A DNA stretch of 64,000 bases from Treponema sp. UBA1233 (GTDB taxonomy: Bacteria > Spirochaetota > Spirochaetia > Treponematales > Treponemataceae). The position numbers were made by a program, and so were the translations under genes. The notes below the pieces were generated by a model. The model saw nothing but the letters and a program-made list of their open reading frames with translations. It had not been told where the DNA came from and did no database searches. Of the stretch, positions 1-11,574 are shown in pieces. Location of the stretch: contig DBWR01000070.1 in NCBI GenBank assembly GCA_002309305.1, positions 89,156-153,155 of the forward strand. The letters are read 5' to 3'. Position 1 is the first letter of the stretch. Each line of letters opens with the position of its first letter.

Positions 1-858
1 TTTTAATATTTCTTTAAAATTCTCATTTTCTAATAACCATTTATAAATTACACAAAAAATAGACATTATAATATAAATGCCAGATGAAGCCTGATAAGTC
101 ATGCACATAACCAAAAGGCATGTTACAGAAGAAAAAATGAAAAGAGATTTTTTTTCAAAGAATAGAAAAGGTATAATACTGGAAAGAATAGATAGAGCCA
201 TATATGGAGAATCATATCTATATGAAAAATTTGATAGAAAATATGGGAAAATCCCGATGAGTAAAGAAATTAAACAAGCTGGAATTGTAAAATTGCCTTT
301 ATTAAATATTTTGATAGCAAAAAAAGAGGAAAGGGAAAGGAAAAAAATGGCTATGAATTGAGTTAGTGGAGCAATATCCATAAGTTTTTTGGATGTATGA
401 ATAAAGATGGAACCTATTTCATCAATGTATCGATAAAAATTCATCCATTCTCGAGCACCTTCAATTTGACGTCCCATATCATCAATAATGATATTTGCGA
501 AATTTGCCCTTATTATAGTGAAATATGAGAGTGCATATAGTGCCATTAAAATGAATAAATATTTCTTGTTTTCGTTTATATATTTAAGAATTTCTTTTGC
601 TTGAGAAACAAAATCAGTAATAATTTTTCTTCCCATGTTAGTAATAAAAAAGAAATCAAAAGCTAAAATAAAAAGAATTCCCATTAGACCAAAAGCTGAC
701 ATTTGTTTCATCCAGAATGGACCATTAATATCATCATTTTTAAGTTTCTCAACAAGAGTTACGGCAAAAGTTTGAACAAAAGGAAATTGAGATGGTATTA
801 AACATAAAATAAAAAAAACTGAGAAAAATAATACAGTAAACTTATTCTTTTTTGCCAT
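1..858 (-). CDS. GtrII-like membrane glucosyltransferase, partial (3' end outside window)
   Basis: This reading frame is open from an ATG at 858 to the left edge (286 codons, no stop). It is preceded by an AGGAG ribosome binding site about 8 nt upstream. The product is very hydrophobic, with repeated membrane segments separated by short loops. It is clearly homologous to the complete protein at 37462-39207: both share an IIDDMGRQ/YMDDMARN loop near residue 120, a FSYRYDSPYM/FSYRYDNPYM motif and a MTYQA/MSYQA motif. The family (Gtr type II-like) transfers a sugar from a polyprenyl-phosphate carrier onto O-antigen outside the inner membrane. Its position after gtrA, gtrB and a deacetylase gene fits the third gene of a gtrABC module. 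A small plus-strand reading frame at 101-361 is only its antisense shadow. Confidence 0.8.
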   Translation of the reverse strand, partial: MAKKNKFTVLFFSVFFILCLIPSQFPFVQTFAVTLVEKLKNDDINGPFWMKQMSAFGLMGILFILAFDFFFITNMGRKIITDFVSQAKEILKYINENKKYLFILMALYALSYFTIIRANFANIIIDDMGRQIEGAREWMNFYRYIDEIGSIFIHTSKKLMDIAPLTQFIAIFFLSLSSFFAIKIFNKGNFTIPACLISLLIGIFPYFLSNFSYRYDSPYMALSILSSIIPFLFFEKKSLFIFSSVTCLLVMCMTYQASSGIYIIMSIFCVIYKWLLENENFKEILK

Positions 859-873
859 TTTTACCACTCCTAT

Positions 874-1761
874 CTATAACTTTTCACAAGTATTATACTC
901 AATTTTGCGATTTTCAGATAAATGAAAATCGTTGAAACCTGTTTTTTTAAACTCTTCTGTAATTTCTGAACTATCCATAAGCCCAGGGTGAAACAAAACT
1001 TCACATACTCTGTTTTTTTGAGAAGATTTCTTTTCAAATACCGGAAGTACGGAAAAAATCCTGTCATCCATCTTCCCAGAATAAAAAACTCCAAAAAGGT
1101 ATGAATTCTTTAGTTTTTTTTGTTTTAACCAGCGGGTAACTTTAATGGAATAAAAATTTAAGATAAGACATTTTAATACATTCGCTATTGATAATCCTTT
1201 AAAACTACCTTTTCTTAGAAGGTAAAATGAAAGAGGGTCATTAGTGTTTCTAATATAAGTGACTTTGAAATTGTTTTCACTTATTGCCTCTGTAAGGGCA
1301 TCGAATACTAAAGGGATCATGTGAGGATGCTGATGGCTGTCTATACGTAAAAAATCAGGATCTACAATTTTAGCTGCAATACATTTGTTTATTTGTGCAG
1401 CAATCTCAGTTTTAAGTTGAAACTTTATCTTTTGCCGTTTCAGAAGATTATAATTCCATAAAAAGAGTCGAGCCCATGTCACTGTAAAATATCCTTCAGA
1501 ATCAACAAGATCAGGTACAAGATCAAGAGGTGAAATGGCTTTCCCTTCCATAAAGTTCAAATGGATTGAAACATTAATAATGTGGTAAAAATCTTTTCTA
1601 GTTTCTAAAAAGCTACTTACACTTTGAGGAAATATGTCAAGATTGGGAATTATGCTTATGCTATCTAGCTTTCCTTTCTGACAAAGAGTCAAAATATCAT
1701 TGTCAGATTGTTTTGAGAGTCCATAATCATCTGCGTGTATGTCAATGATGTTCTTATTCAA
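874..1761 (-). CDS. YdjC/ChbG-HpnK family carbohydrate deacetylase
   Basis: The 295-residue product begins with IDIHADDYG, the metal-binding HADD motif of the YdjC fold. It carries DSHQHPH near residue 140 and HPGL near residue 258, so the usual Asp/His metal ligands are present. Known members remove acetyl groups from N-acetylated sugars, such as chitobiose deacetylase ChbG and the hopanoid enzyme HpnK. The gene overlaps the upstream GtrB-like gene by 8 nt and is followed after 15 nt by the GtrII-like gene, so it belongs to the same operon. I infer that it deacetylates a lipid-linked amino sugar during surface-glycan modification; the substrate cannot be read from sequence. Confidence 0.82.
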   Translation of the reverse strand: MNKNIIDIHADDYGLSKQSDNDILTLCQKGKLDSISIIPNLDIFPQSVSSFLETRKDFYHIINVSIHLNFMEGKAISPLDLVPDLVDSEGYFTVTWARLFLWNYNLLKRQKIKFQLKTEIAAQINKCIAAKIVDPDFLRIDSHQHPHMIPLVFDALTEAISENNFKVTYIRNTNDPLSFYLLRKGSFKGLSIANVLKCLILNFYSIKVTRWLKQKKLKNSYLFGVFYSGKMDDRIFSVLPVFEKKSSQKNRVCEVLFHPGLMDSSEITEEFKKTGFNDFHLSENRKIEYNTCEKL

Positions 1762-2686
1762 TTTTCTTACCTATAATGTATTGTGGACGACCTTTTACTT
1801 CGTCATAAATTTGAGCGATGTAAACACCAATAATCCCAAGACTTATTAAAACAGCACCAAAGCCTACCAATAAAAGGATTACAAGGGTAGGAAATCCTCC
1901 TGCAGCATTTCCCTTAAAATATGAAATAATAGCATCTATAACAACTCCGATTGCAATAATAATGAATAGTATACCTACAAAAGTAATAATATGAAGAGGA
2001 GCGTAGCTAAAACATAAAACATTGTTAATGGCATATTTGATGAGAGATTTTGTAGACCATTTGGAAACCCCGTTTTGCCGTTCCGCGACCTCATAATAAA
2101 CTGTTGTTTTTTTGAATCCTACCCAGAAAGAGAGGGCTCTGAAAAAAGTGTTTCTTTCTTTTAATTTGGTAAGCTCTGCGATTACTTTTTTGTCAAGAAG
2201 TTTGTAATCACTGGAATTTTTCATGTCCATACCGACTGCACGACTGATTAATCCATAAAAAATCTTCGTAAACAATTTGTGGAACAGACTTTCCTTACCA
2301 CGGTCGGTTTTAATACCTTCTACAACTTCAAAGCCTTCCTTCCATTTGCCATACATTTCTTTGATTACAAAGGGGGGATGCTGCAAATCTGCATCAAGAA
2401 TAACGGTACAATCTCCTGTGACATTACGAATTCCTGCAAAAAGAGCCGCTTCTTTTCCAAAATTTCGAGCAAATGAAACACACTTTACACGCTTATCTTT
2501 TGTATTTAATTCTTCGATTCTTTCTAGTGTTTTATCTTTTGAACCGTCATTTACAAACATTAGTTCAAAATCTGCGTCTTTCAACCCATTAAAAGTTTCT
2601 ATGATGGCAGTGTAAAAAGGAACGATATTCTGTTCTTCATTATAACATGGAACAATCAAAGAAATTTTATTCATTTTATCTTTCAT
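1754..2686 (-). CDS. GtrB-like polyprenyl-phosphate glycosyltransferase (GT2)
   Basis: The 310-residue product has an N-terminal GT-A domain that opens SLIVPCYNEEQNI. It carries LDADLQHPP (DXD motif) near residue 100 and a C-terminal pair of membrane helices at about 230-295. This is the architecture of bactoprenol glucosyltransferase GtrB and of dolichol-phosphate mannose synthase-like proteins, which load a sugar from an NDP-sugar onto undecaprenyl phosphate on the cytoplasmic face. The start overlaps the upstream gtrA-like gene by 11 nt, with GAGGA upstream. With GtrA as the predicted flippase and GtrII as the final transferase it makes a standard side-group module. Sugar identity is unknown. 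Confidence 0.88.
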   Translation of the reverse strand: MKDKMNKISLIVPCYNEEQNIVPFYTAIIETFNGLKDADFELMFVNDGSKDKTLERIEELNTKDKRVKCVSFARNFGKEAALFAGIRNVTGDCTVILDADLQHPPFVIKEMYGKWKEGFEVVEGIKTDRGKESLFHKLFTKIFYGLISRAVGMDMKNSSDYKLLDKKVIAELTKLKERNTFFRALSFWVGFKKTTVYYEVAERQNGVSKWSTKSLIKYAINNVLCFSYAPLHIITFVGILFIIIAIGVVIDAIISYFKGNAAGGFPTLVILLLVGFGAVLISLGIIGVYIAQIYDEVKGRPQYIIGKKIE

Positions 2687-3146
2687 TCTTTACTTCCTCA
2701 TGAGTATTTACTTCTTCAGTGTTTTTGGATTCTTTAAAAACTATGAAACGCTGTCCCAAATAGTTTAAGCCTGTATAAATAATCATTCCGCATACTAGGG
2801 CTATATTTCCTTTAGTTTTCTCTGAATAATTACTAAATATCATATAGATTATTTTTTTAGCACTGACATATGCTATAAAGTAACATAAAATAATCAGGAT
2901 AATAAAATATAGAATTTCCTTGAAGCTTTTCTTATGATTGTTAAATGTATAGTATTTGTTTAGGAAATAACTACAAATCCCACCTGCAACATAATTGCAG
3001 GCTGAAGATGGCCAGTAAGGGACATTAAAACAATTGTAGAGAAGAAACATTAGACCAGAGCCGACAATTGTATTTATTATACCTACAATAAGGAATTTTA
3101 GTAATTTTTTGTCAAACACTTGTCTTACGAAAACGCCAAATTTCAT
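2676..3146 (-). CDS. GtrA-family membrane protein (predicted polyprenyl-linked sugar flippase)
   Basis: The 156-residue product has four predicted membrane helices and the GtrA signature FLIVGIINTIVGSG near residue 17, with a CNYVAGGICSYFLNKYYTF region near residue 50. GtrA-family proteins accompany GtrB-type enzymes and are thought to flip the polyprenyl-phosphate sugar to the periplasm. It is the first gene of the gtr operon. The ATG at 3146 lies only 6 nt after a perfect TATAAT (minus-strand, 3153-3158) and has no Shine-Dalgarno sequence, so the message may be leaderless. The last residues are highly charged (EESKNTEEVNTHEEVK-like tail). Confidence 0.86.
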   Translation of the reverse strand: MKFGVFVRQVFDKKLLKFLIVGIINTIVGSGLMFLLYNCFNVPYWPSSACNYVAGGICSYFLNKYYTFNNHKKSFKEILYFIILIILCYFIAYVSAKKIIYMIFSNYSEKTKGNIALVCGMIIYTGLNYLGQRFIVFKESKNTEEVNTHEEVKNER

Positions 3147-3152
3147 ACCAAT

Positions 3153-3181
3153 ATTATACTAAAAAAATAAAAACATTTAAA
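3153..3181 (-). promoter_or_regulatory. Promoter of the gtr operon, predicted leaderless
   Basis: On the minus strand, TTTAAA (3176-3181) is followed by a 17-nt spacer and TATAAT (3153-3158). The start codon of gtrA begins 6 nt after the -10 box, so transcription should begin at or next to the A of ATG. The -35 element is poor. Confidence 0.55.
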
Positions 3182-3215
3182 GTAAGTTATCTATGTTATG
3201 CAACAATTTCCACTA

Positions 3216-6189
<2,974 letters not shown>

Positions 6190-6190
<1 letters not shown>

Positions 6191-7491
6191 TATTTTGTCC
6201 CCGGAATCAATTCAAGAATTTCTTTAATCGGCATGCAGATGTCGTTGACTTCAAGCGAACGTTCCGCCTTAAGTATGGTTTCCGCACACTTTTGCATGGC
6301 AGGATAACTTGCACGCAGCATGTGGTTTGCATAGATGACGATGTTCGCACCCCATTCGCAAAGTTCCTTTTCCGTAAACTGATTGTATGTGGTAGGAACA
6401 AGTACGATAGGGATGTTCTTGTATTCGGCCCTGAACTTCTGGCAGAATTCCTTGATATCCATTCCGCTCTTGTCCTTTGAATGAATCATAACGCCGTCTG
6501 CTCCAGCCCTGACTGCAGCAAAGGCTTTTGTAATCGCCTCATCAACACTATATCCTGCAATGATTTCCTCTATGCGGGCTATTATCATAAAGTCCTTTGT
6601 TACCTGGGCTTTTTTACCGGCGCTTATTTTTTCGCAGAATTCTTCTTCCGTTGCAAGTACCTGCTTAGCCTCAGTTCCAAAGAGGGAATTCTTTTTGAGT
6701 CCCTTTTTGTCTTCGATGATGACTGCACTGACTCCGTTTCGTTCCAGTGTACGTACTGTAAATACAAAATGCTCGGGAATGTCACCAGTGTCACCATCGT
6801 AGATAATAGGCTTTGTGGTGCATTCAAGAATGTCTGTAAGTGATTGGAGTCGGGTAGTCAAGTCCACGGCCTCAATGTCAGGCTTTCCCTTTGAAGTGGA
6901 GTCTGTGAGAGAAGATGACCACATTCCGTCAAAAGAATGAAGTCCGTCATCCTTAACCACTTCCGTATGCTCAACGATAAGTCCGCTTAGTCCGGAATGA
7001 GCTTCCATAATCCTAACGATGGGTTTTGCTGCGATAAGCCTGCGTAAAGTTGCCCGGCGTACGTCCGGTGTAATTCCTATTGTCTTTGCATTATCTACAA
7101 GGGCTGTGGAATTGATTCCCTGCGTGTATGGAATTTCAATTACCTGGCCGCCCCATTCCTTCATTACCTCAAAGCATTCTTCACGGATTTTGGAAAGGTA
7201 ATTCGTCTTCCAGTCGTCGCCATGAATCATGTAGTCCGGCTTAAGCTTTTTGATGTTTGGGACATAACTCCAGTCATCCTGAGGAATTACATTTGCAACA
7301 CCCTTGATGTTTTCTACAACCTTTTTCCTCTGGTCATAGGTCAGATAGGGGAGCCTCTTGTGTGAAACAATCGCACTGTCCGTCAAAAGGCCTATCGTAA
7401 GTTCCCCAAGTTTGGCACCTTCGCTGATGATGTTTATAATTCCAGGATGAATGATGTCTCCTGTAATTCCTAGATATACTGTCTTTGGCAT
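6190..7491 (-). CDS. aepX: Phosphoenolpyruvate mutase with N-terminal nucleotidyltransferase-like domain
   Basis: The 433-residue product has two domains. Residues 1-about 140 resemble a glycerol-3-phosphate cytidylyltransferase-type fold (GITGDIIHPGII at 8-19, and IHGDDWK at 89-95). Residues about 150-433 form the PEP mutase barrel, with DGDTGD at 232-237 and the diagnostic EDKKGLKKNS at 260-269 that separates PEP mutases from isocitrate-lyase relatives. It makes the C-P bond of phosphonopyruvate. A GGAG site precedes the ATG. The N-terminal domain has HPGI where active nucleotidyltransferases have HXGH, so its catalytic role is doubtful, and CMP transfer can be done by the separate PntC domain. 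First gene of the phosphonate trio. Confidence 0.93.
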
Positions 7492-7616
7492 TTATTGTTC
7501 TCCTTCTTTATCAAGATTTTTTATATTTCTTTTTATTACATGTATATATAAGACAATATCTTAGAATATATACCATTTAATCCTAATAAACAAGTACAAG
7601 AAATGAATTCAGAATA

Positions 7617-7655
7617 TTGTTTAAGAGATTTGCGGTGTTTTGTTTAAGAGATTTG
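7617..7655. repeat. 16-bp direct repeat, two copies
   Basis: TTGTTTAAGAGATTTG occurs at 7617-7632 and again at 7640-7655, separated by 7 nt, in the 241-nt space between rfbC and the phosphonate operon. The rest of this gap (7492-7616) is AT-rich upstream sequence of aepX without a convincing promoter that I can single out. Confidence 0.75.
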
Positions 7656-7719
7656 TGATGGTGTTGGTTTCTTGAAAGTCAAGTAGCTTGCAGTATATTT
7701 GTCCGTCTTTTTTTCTCAT
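7621..7719 (-). CDS. Possible 32-residue small protein downstream of rfbC
   Basis: An ATG at 7719 follows GAGGTGACAGAGTA, a plausible ribosome binding site, 14 nt after the rfbC stop codon. It opens a 32-codon frame beginning MRKKDGQIYCKLLDFQE and ending within the first copy of the 16-bp repeat. I recognise no family. It could equally be the stump of a longer gene. Support is only the binding site and the operon position. Confidence 0.25.
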   Translation of the reverse strand: MRKKDGQIYCKLLDFQETNTITNLLNKTPQIS

Positions 7720-7732
7720 TACTCTGTCACCT

Positions 7733-8338
7733 CTAATTCTGTAACCATTTGCCATCCATGCCGAAGTAGGGTGCAGATGGATCAAATATTTCTAACTGCT
7801 TGTCCTTTTCCGACAGGATTGGATTTGCTTCCTTAAGCTCGAAAGGCCAGTCTATGGCAAGTTTCGGGTCATTCCAAATGATTCCACCTTCGTCACCGGG
7901 ATAGTAGAAGTCACTGCTCTTGTATGCGCAGATGGCGGTGTCGCTTAGTACATAAAAGCCGTGTGCAAATCCGCATGGAATGTACATCTGGTTTTGTATG
8001 TCGGAATCCAGTATTGTGGTAAATGCCTTTCCAAATGTTTTGGAATCATTCCTTAAATCCACGGCAACGTCAAAAATTTTCCCGCTTACAACCCGAACAA
8101 GTTTCCCCTGGGGGTGGTGTTTTTGAAAATGAAGGCCCCGGAGGACCCCTTTTACAGAAAGCGACTGATTGTCCTGAACGAAGCTCATCGTCAGGCCGGA
8201 GTCAAAGAATTCCTTTTCGTTATATGATTCAATCATGTATCCGCGGGAATCTTTGAATGATTCTGGGGTAAGCTCATAAAGCCCCTCAATTTTGAGACCA
8301 TCTGCAAAACAGCCCTTTATCTGAAACGGCAAATTCAA
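7733..8338 (-). CDS. rfbC: dTDP-4-dehydrorhamnose 3,5-epimerase
   Basis: The 201-residue product is a RmlC-type cupin. It shows [26 protein letters not shown] near the start, [22 protein letters not shown] near residue 65 (His and Lys of the active site) and [14 protein letters not shown] near residue 120. It converts dTDP-4-keto-6-deoxyglucose to dTDP-4-keto-L-rhamnose, the third step to dTDP-L-rhamnose. It overlaps the rfbA stop by 4 nt. The other two steps (rfbB, rfbD) lie at the opposite end of the locus, at 41887-43937. Confidence 0.94.
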   Translation of the reverse strand: MNLPFQIKGCFADGLKIEGLYELTPESFKDSRGYMIESYNEKEFFDSGLTMSFVQDNQSLSVKGVLRGLHFQKHHPQGKLVRVVSGKIFDVAVDLRNDSKTFGKAFTTILDSDIQNQMYIPCGFAHGFYVLSDTAICAYKSSDFYYPGDEGGIIWNDPKLAIDWPFELKEANPILSEKDKQLEIFDPSAPYFGMDGKWLQN

Positions 8339-9210
8339 GATCTCCCGGCTATGAATTTCAGGTATTCCCCATAGCTAGTCTTGTAGGTTGCCGCCATATC
8401 CAGAAGGTTCTGTCTGTCTATCCATTTGTTCCTGTAGGCAATTTCCTCTATGCAGCTTACATAAAGTCCCTGACGTTTCTGTATGGTCATTATGAAGTTG
8501 GAGGCTTCCATAAGTCCGTCATATGTCCCTGTGTCTAGCCATGCCATGCCACGTCCTAGTAACTGAACTGAAAGCTTCTTCTGCTCAAGATAAGCGTTGT
8601 TCACGGCCGTAATCTCAATTTCCCCGCGAGCCGAAGGGTTTACGTTTTTTGCAATATGAATGACAGAATTGTCATAAAAGTAAAGGCCAGGTACCGCCCA
8701 ATTGGATTTTGGGTTCTGGGGTTTTTCTTCAATTCCAATGACTTTATTTGTACTGTCAAATTCAACCACACCGTATGCAGTCGGATCCTTTACCTGATAT
8801 CCGAAAATGACTCCGCCACCTTCAGTTTCGATTTTTGATACGGCGTTATGGAGTATGGGGGTGAATGCCTGACCGAAGAAAATGTTGTCTCCAAGCACAA
8901 GGGCCACATTGTCATCACCGATGAATTTTTCGCCAACGATAAAGGCGTCCGCAAGTCCCCTTGGTTTGTCCTGAACCGCATATTCAAATTTCATTCCAAG
9001 CCATTTGCCGTCGCCCAAAAGCTCCTTAAAAAGGCCGATGTCGCGTGGAGTTGAGATGACAAGCACCTCTCGGATTCCTGCAAGCATAAGGACCGAAAGA
9101 GGATAATAAATCATGGGTTTGTCATAGAGGGGCAGTATCTGCTTGGAAACAGCCTTTGTTATGGGGTACAGACGTGTACCCGAACCTCCCGCAAGAATTA
9201 TTCCTTTCAT
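8335..9210 (-). CDS. rfbA: Glucose-1-phosphate thymidylyltransferase
   Basis: The 291-residue product opens [18 protein letters not shown], the nucleotide-binding signature of RmlA, followed by [16 protein letters not shown]. It has GDNIFFG near residue 108 and the typical [21 protein letters not shown] region near 190. Length and motifs match the short single-domain RmlA group. It makes dTDP-glucose, which feeds both rhamnose (rfbB/C/D) and, through rfbB, the FdtA/FdtB amino sugar. Its ATG overlaps the stop codon of the NusG-like gene, so it is co-transcribed with that regulator. Confidence 0.95.
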   Translation of the reverse strand: MKGIILAGGSGTRLYPITKAVSKQILPLYDKPMIYYPLSVLMLAGIREVLVISTPRDIGLFKELLGDGKWLGMKFEYAVQDKPRGLADAFIVGEKFIGDDNVALVLGDNIFFGQAFTPILHNAVSKIETEGGGVIFGYQVKDPTAYGVVEFDSTNKVIGIEEKPQNPKSNWAVPGLYFYDNSVIHIAKNVNPSARGEIEITAVNNAYLEQKKLSVQLLGRGMAWLDTGTYDGLMEASNFIMTIQKRQGLYVSCIEEIAYRNKWIDRQNLLDMAATYKTSYGEYLKFIAGRS

Positions 9211-9728
9211 AAATCCTCCTTTACTCCTTGTATCTCGTCGTATGCAAGGTCAAATTTTAATGTACTGTTGCACAAGTCTAGCTTGACCGTAACCCTCTGC
9301 CTCTTGCGGTTAACCTTTATGATGTTGCCCGCAAATCCCATAAGGGGGCCGTCGGTAATCACTATGCGCATGTTCTCGTTAAAGTAAGCCTTGGAAATGC
9401 CCTGTACCTCGCCGAATTTCCTGAGGTTTGCAAGGTATTCAAGATCCTTTCCCTCCAATTGATGGATGTCGGTATTGGACGGAAGAAAATGGTAGAAACT
9501 TCTGTTCATGTGCGCCGCTTTTACAATGCCAGGTTCCAGATGACGGATGGAAAGAAACACATATCCCGGGAAAAGAGCCTGCTCATATTCAAGCTTTTTG
9601 GAAGTGCGCATTTTCTTCTTGAAGAAAAAAAGTTCGGCTGTGGCGTCAGATTCATGCAGAACCTTTTCAAAATCCGCCTTGAACGCCTCTTCCGCTCCCG
9701 TTTTGACCATTATGCAGTAATATTCCAT
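9207..9728 (-). CDS. NusG paralogue (RfaH/LoaP-type processive antiterminator)
   Basis: The 173-residue product has an N-terminal NusG (NGN) domain at about 1-105, with FPGYVFLSI at 53-61, and a C-terminal KOW domain at about 118-170 with [15 protein letters not shown]. It is not the housekeeping NusG: it sits at the head of a polysaccharide operon, directly upstream of and overlapping rfbA. Specialised paralogues of this kind (RfaH, LoaP, UpxY) let RNA polymerase read through long glycan or metabolite operons. The divergent promoter and structured leader upstream of gmd make LoaP-like control of that operon likely, but this is inference. A GAGG site precedes the start, and a TTGCAA-17-TAAAAT promoter lies just upstream. 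Confidence 0.85.
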   Translation of the reverse strand: MEYYCIMVKTGAEEAFKADFEKVLHESDATAELFFFKKKMRTSKKLEYEQALFPGYVFLSIRHLEPGIVKAAHMNRSFYHFLPSNTDIHQLEGKDLEYLANLRKFGEVQGISKAYFNENMRIVITDGPLMGFAGNIIKVNRKRQRVTVKLDLCNSTLKFDLAYDEIQGVKEDL

Positions 9729-9746
9729 ACATCCTCAACAACAATA

Positions 9747-9775
9747 ATTTTATATGGTTTAAGGTTTTATTGCAA
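9747..9775 (-). promoter_or_regulatory. Promoter of the NusG paralogue/rfbAC operon
   Basis: On the minus strand, TTGCAA (9770-9775) and TAAAAT (9747-9752) are separated by 17 nt. The predicted RNA start lies about 12 nt before the start codon at 9728. Confidence 0.6.
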
Positions 9776-9806
9776 GTGTGAAAAGCGTTTTATGGGGCTT
9801 GTAATG

Positions 9807-9835
9807 TTGACAGAAAGGGCTTTTTGGCTTAATAT
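9807..9835 (+). promoter_or_regulatory. Strong sigma-70 promoter of the gmd operon
   Basis: TTGACA (9807-9812), a 17-nt spacer and TAATAT (9830-9835). The -35 box is perfect and the spacing ideal. The predicted start is about 9842, giving a leader of about 177 nt before gmd. Confidence 0.75.
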
Positions 9836-9841
9836 TTAAGG

Positions 9842-10018
9842 AAACATTCAGTTGTAACTGGCTGTGATGCACGTTAGGTGCGCAGTCAAGTGCCTCGACC
9901 ACAGGTCCCATATTGCACGGGCATAGTGCATTTCTACCGAAGGACGTTTTTTTAGGCGTTTTGTAGGAAAGGGACGAGGTATATTTAAAAATCATTCAAC
10001 AATCATTTGGAGTAAAAC
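9842..10018 (+). promoter_or_regulatory. Structured leader upstream of gmd, candidate target of the NusG paralogue
   Basis: The leader contains a series of complementary GCAC/GTGC blocks. GCAC (9869-9872) can pair with GTGC (9878-9881), TGCAC (9914-9918) pairs with GTGCA (9926-9930) around a 7-nt loop, and GACC (9897-9900) pairs with GGTC (9904-9907). The middle GTGC (9890-9893) can instead pair with GCAC (9915-9918), enclosing the GACC hairpin, so two folds exclude each other. T-rich stretches follow at 9931-9933 and 9947-9953. The region ends with GGAG before the ATG. Regulatory function is inferred from structure and the adjacent NusG paralogue. Confidence 0.5.
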
Positions 10019-11098
10019 ATGTCTGACAAAATTGCATTGATTACAGGTATTACAGGACAAGACGGCTCGTTCCTTGCGGAATTCCTTTTGGACAAAGGCT
10101 ATGAGGTCCACGGAATCATAAGGCGCTCTTCTTCGTTCAACACGGGAAGGATTGAGCACCTCTACATCGCAGATTTGATTGAGGACATGCACAAGGTAAA
10201 GCCCGTTCAGCTACATTACGGGGATTTGACGGATTCAGAAAGTCTGATACGCCTTATACGCGAGATAAAACCCACGGAAATATACAACCTTGCGGCCCAG
10301 AGCCATGTAAAGGTAAGTTTTGACGTTCCCGAGTATACGGCAGACACTGATGCCACAGGAGTCCTGCGCATTCTGGAAGCAGTTCACTTTTTGGGAATGG
10401 AAAAGACATGCCGCATATATCAGGCTTCAACATCGGAACTGTTCGGTCTTGTACAGGAAGTGCCGCAGAAGGAGACTACTCCTTTTTATCCGCGTTCCCC
10501 CTATGCCGTTGCCAAATTATACGGCTACTGGATCATGAAGAATTACCGCGAAAGCTACGGAATGTTCTGCTCAAACGGAATCCTCTTTAACCATGAGTCG
10601 GAGCGCAGGGGAGAGACTTTCGTTACAAGAAAGATTACCCTTGCCGCAAGCCGAATCGCACAGGGATTTCAGAAAAAGCTTTACCTTGGAAACCTGAATG
10701 CACTCAGGGACTGGGGATATGCAAAGGATTATGTTGAATGCATGTGGCTCATACTTCAGCAGGACAAGCCCGATGACTTTGTTGTTGCCACAGGAGAACA
10801 GCACTCCGTAAGGGAATTCTGCCTTCTTGCATTCAAGGAAGCCGGAATCGACATAGAATTCCAGGGAGAGGGTGTTGAGGAAATGGGCATAGACAAAAAG
10901 ACCGGAAAAGTCCTTATAGAAGTGGACCCCAAGTATTTCCGTCCCGCAGAAGTTGAAACCCTCCTTGGCGACCCAACAAAGGCAAAATCCGTACTCGGCT
11001 GGAACCCCACAAAAACAAGCTTCCCAGAACTGGTCCACATAATGATGCAGCACGACATGGAATACGTAAGGAATGAGAGGGTGGTTAGGAACAGGTAA
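10019..11098 (+). CDS. gmd: GDP-mannose 4,6-dehydratase
   Basis: The 359-residue extended SDR protein opens [19 protein letters not shown], the NAD(P) site typical of Gmd. It has [17 protein letters not shown] near residue 33, [18 protein letters not shown] near 92 and the catalytic [15 protein letters not shown] (YXXXK) near 158. It turns GDP-D-mannose into GDP-4-keto-6-deoxymannose. Its usual partner, fcl, lies at 11575, separated only by a small inserted gene. A GGAG site precedes the ATG. First structural gene behind the long leader. Confidence 0.96.
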   Translation: MSDKIALITGITGQDGSFLAEFLLDKGYEVHGIIRRSSSFNTGRIEHLYIADLIEDMHKVKPVQLHYGDLTDSESLIRLIREIKPTEIYNLAAQSHVKVSFDVPEYTADTDATGVLRILEAVHFLGMEKTCRIYQASTSELFGLVQEVPQKETTPFYPRSPYAVAKLYGYWIMKNYRESYGMFCSNGILFNHESERRGETFVTRKITLAASRIAQGFQKKLYLGNLNALRDWGYAKDYVECMWLILQQDKPDDFVVATGEQHSVREFCLLAFKEAGIDIEFQGEGVEEMGIDKKTGKVLIEVDPKYFRPAEVETLLGDPTKAKSVLGWNPTKTSFPELVHIMMQHDMEYVRNERVVRNR

Positions 11099-11146
11099 AA
11101 TAATGCGTAATGCTAAATGCGTAATGCATAATCAAATAAGGGCATA
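11099..11146. repeat. Left flank repeats of the four-helix-bundle gene
   Basis: Short tandem near-repeats of AATGCGTAATGC type occupy this gap (TAATGCGTAATGCTAAATG, then CGTAATGCATAATC). The gap after the gene (11531-11574) holds the complementary pattern ATTACGAATTGCGCATTACG, then AATTACGAATTG. Together they form an imperfect inverted pair bracketing the gene. Confidence 0.6.
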
Positions 11147-11530
11147 ATGAAAACTAGTGATGAGAACATAATAGTTGAAAAATCCAAAGCATTCGCATTG
11201 CGCATTATTAAGCTATATAAATTCCTTACGGAAAAAAAGAAGGAATTTGTACTTTCAAAACAAGTCTTAAAAAGCGGGACAAGCATTGGTGCTAATGTTA
11301 GAGAAGGAATCAGAGGTCAAACAAAGGCCGATTTTTATGCTAAATTCAATGTTTCATTAAAAGAAGCTAGTGAGACGGAATACTGGCTGGAGTTACTTAA
11401 TGAAAGCGGTTATTTAGAAGGTCATGAAAATGATTTTCAAAGTTTATATTCTGACTGTCAGGAAGTAATAAGAATCTTGATGGCAATTACCAAAACACAG
11501 AAAGAGGGTGGAGCTAATTGTAATGTGTGA
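11147..11530 (+). CDS. Four-helix-bundle protein (23S rRNA intervening-sequence protein family)
   Basis: The 127-residue, largely helical product shows KSGTSIGANVREGIRGQTKADF near residue 43 and KEASETEYWLELL near residue 79. This is the signature of the bIVP/four-helix-bundle family, first seen encoded inside 23S rRNA intervening sequences and related to the Avd accessory protein of diversity-generating retroelements. It separates gmd from fcl, two genes that are normally adjacent, and is flanked by inverted short repeats. That makes it look like a small inserted unit. Cellular role unknown. Confidence 0.85.
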   Translation: MKTSDENIIVEKSKAFALRIIKLYKFLTEKKKEFVLSKQVLKSGTSIGANVREGIRGQTKADFYAKFNVSLKEASETEYWLELLNESGYLEGHENDFQSLYSDCQEVIRILMAITKTQKEGGANCNV

Positions 11531-11574
11531 CAATATGATTACGAATTGCGCATTACGAATTACGAATTGAAAAT
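11531..11574. repeat. Right flank repeats of the four-helix-bundle gene
   Basis: Contains ATTACGAATT and GCATTACGAATT units in tandem, complementary in pattern to the GCGTAAT units at 11099-11146. The fcl start codon follows directly, without a clear ribosome binding site. Confidence 0.6.

Noticed and set aside
101..361. Plus-strand reading frame of 86 codons near the left edge
   Set aside because: It lies antisense to the partial GtrII-like gene, whose homology to the protein at 37462 is clear. It has no binding site and no recognisable domain.
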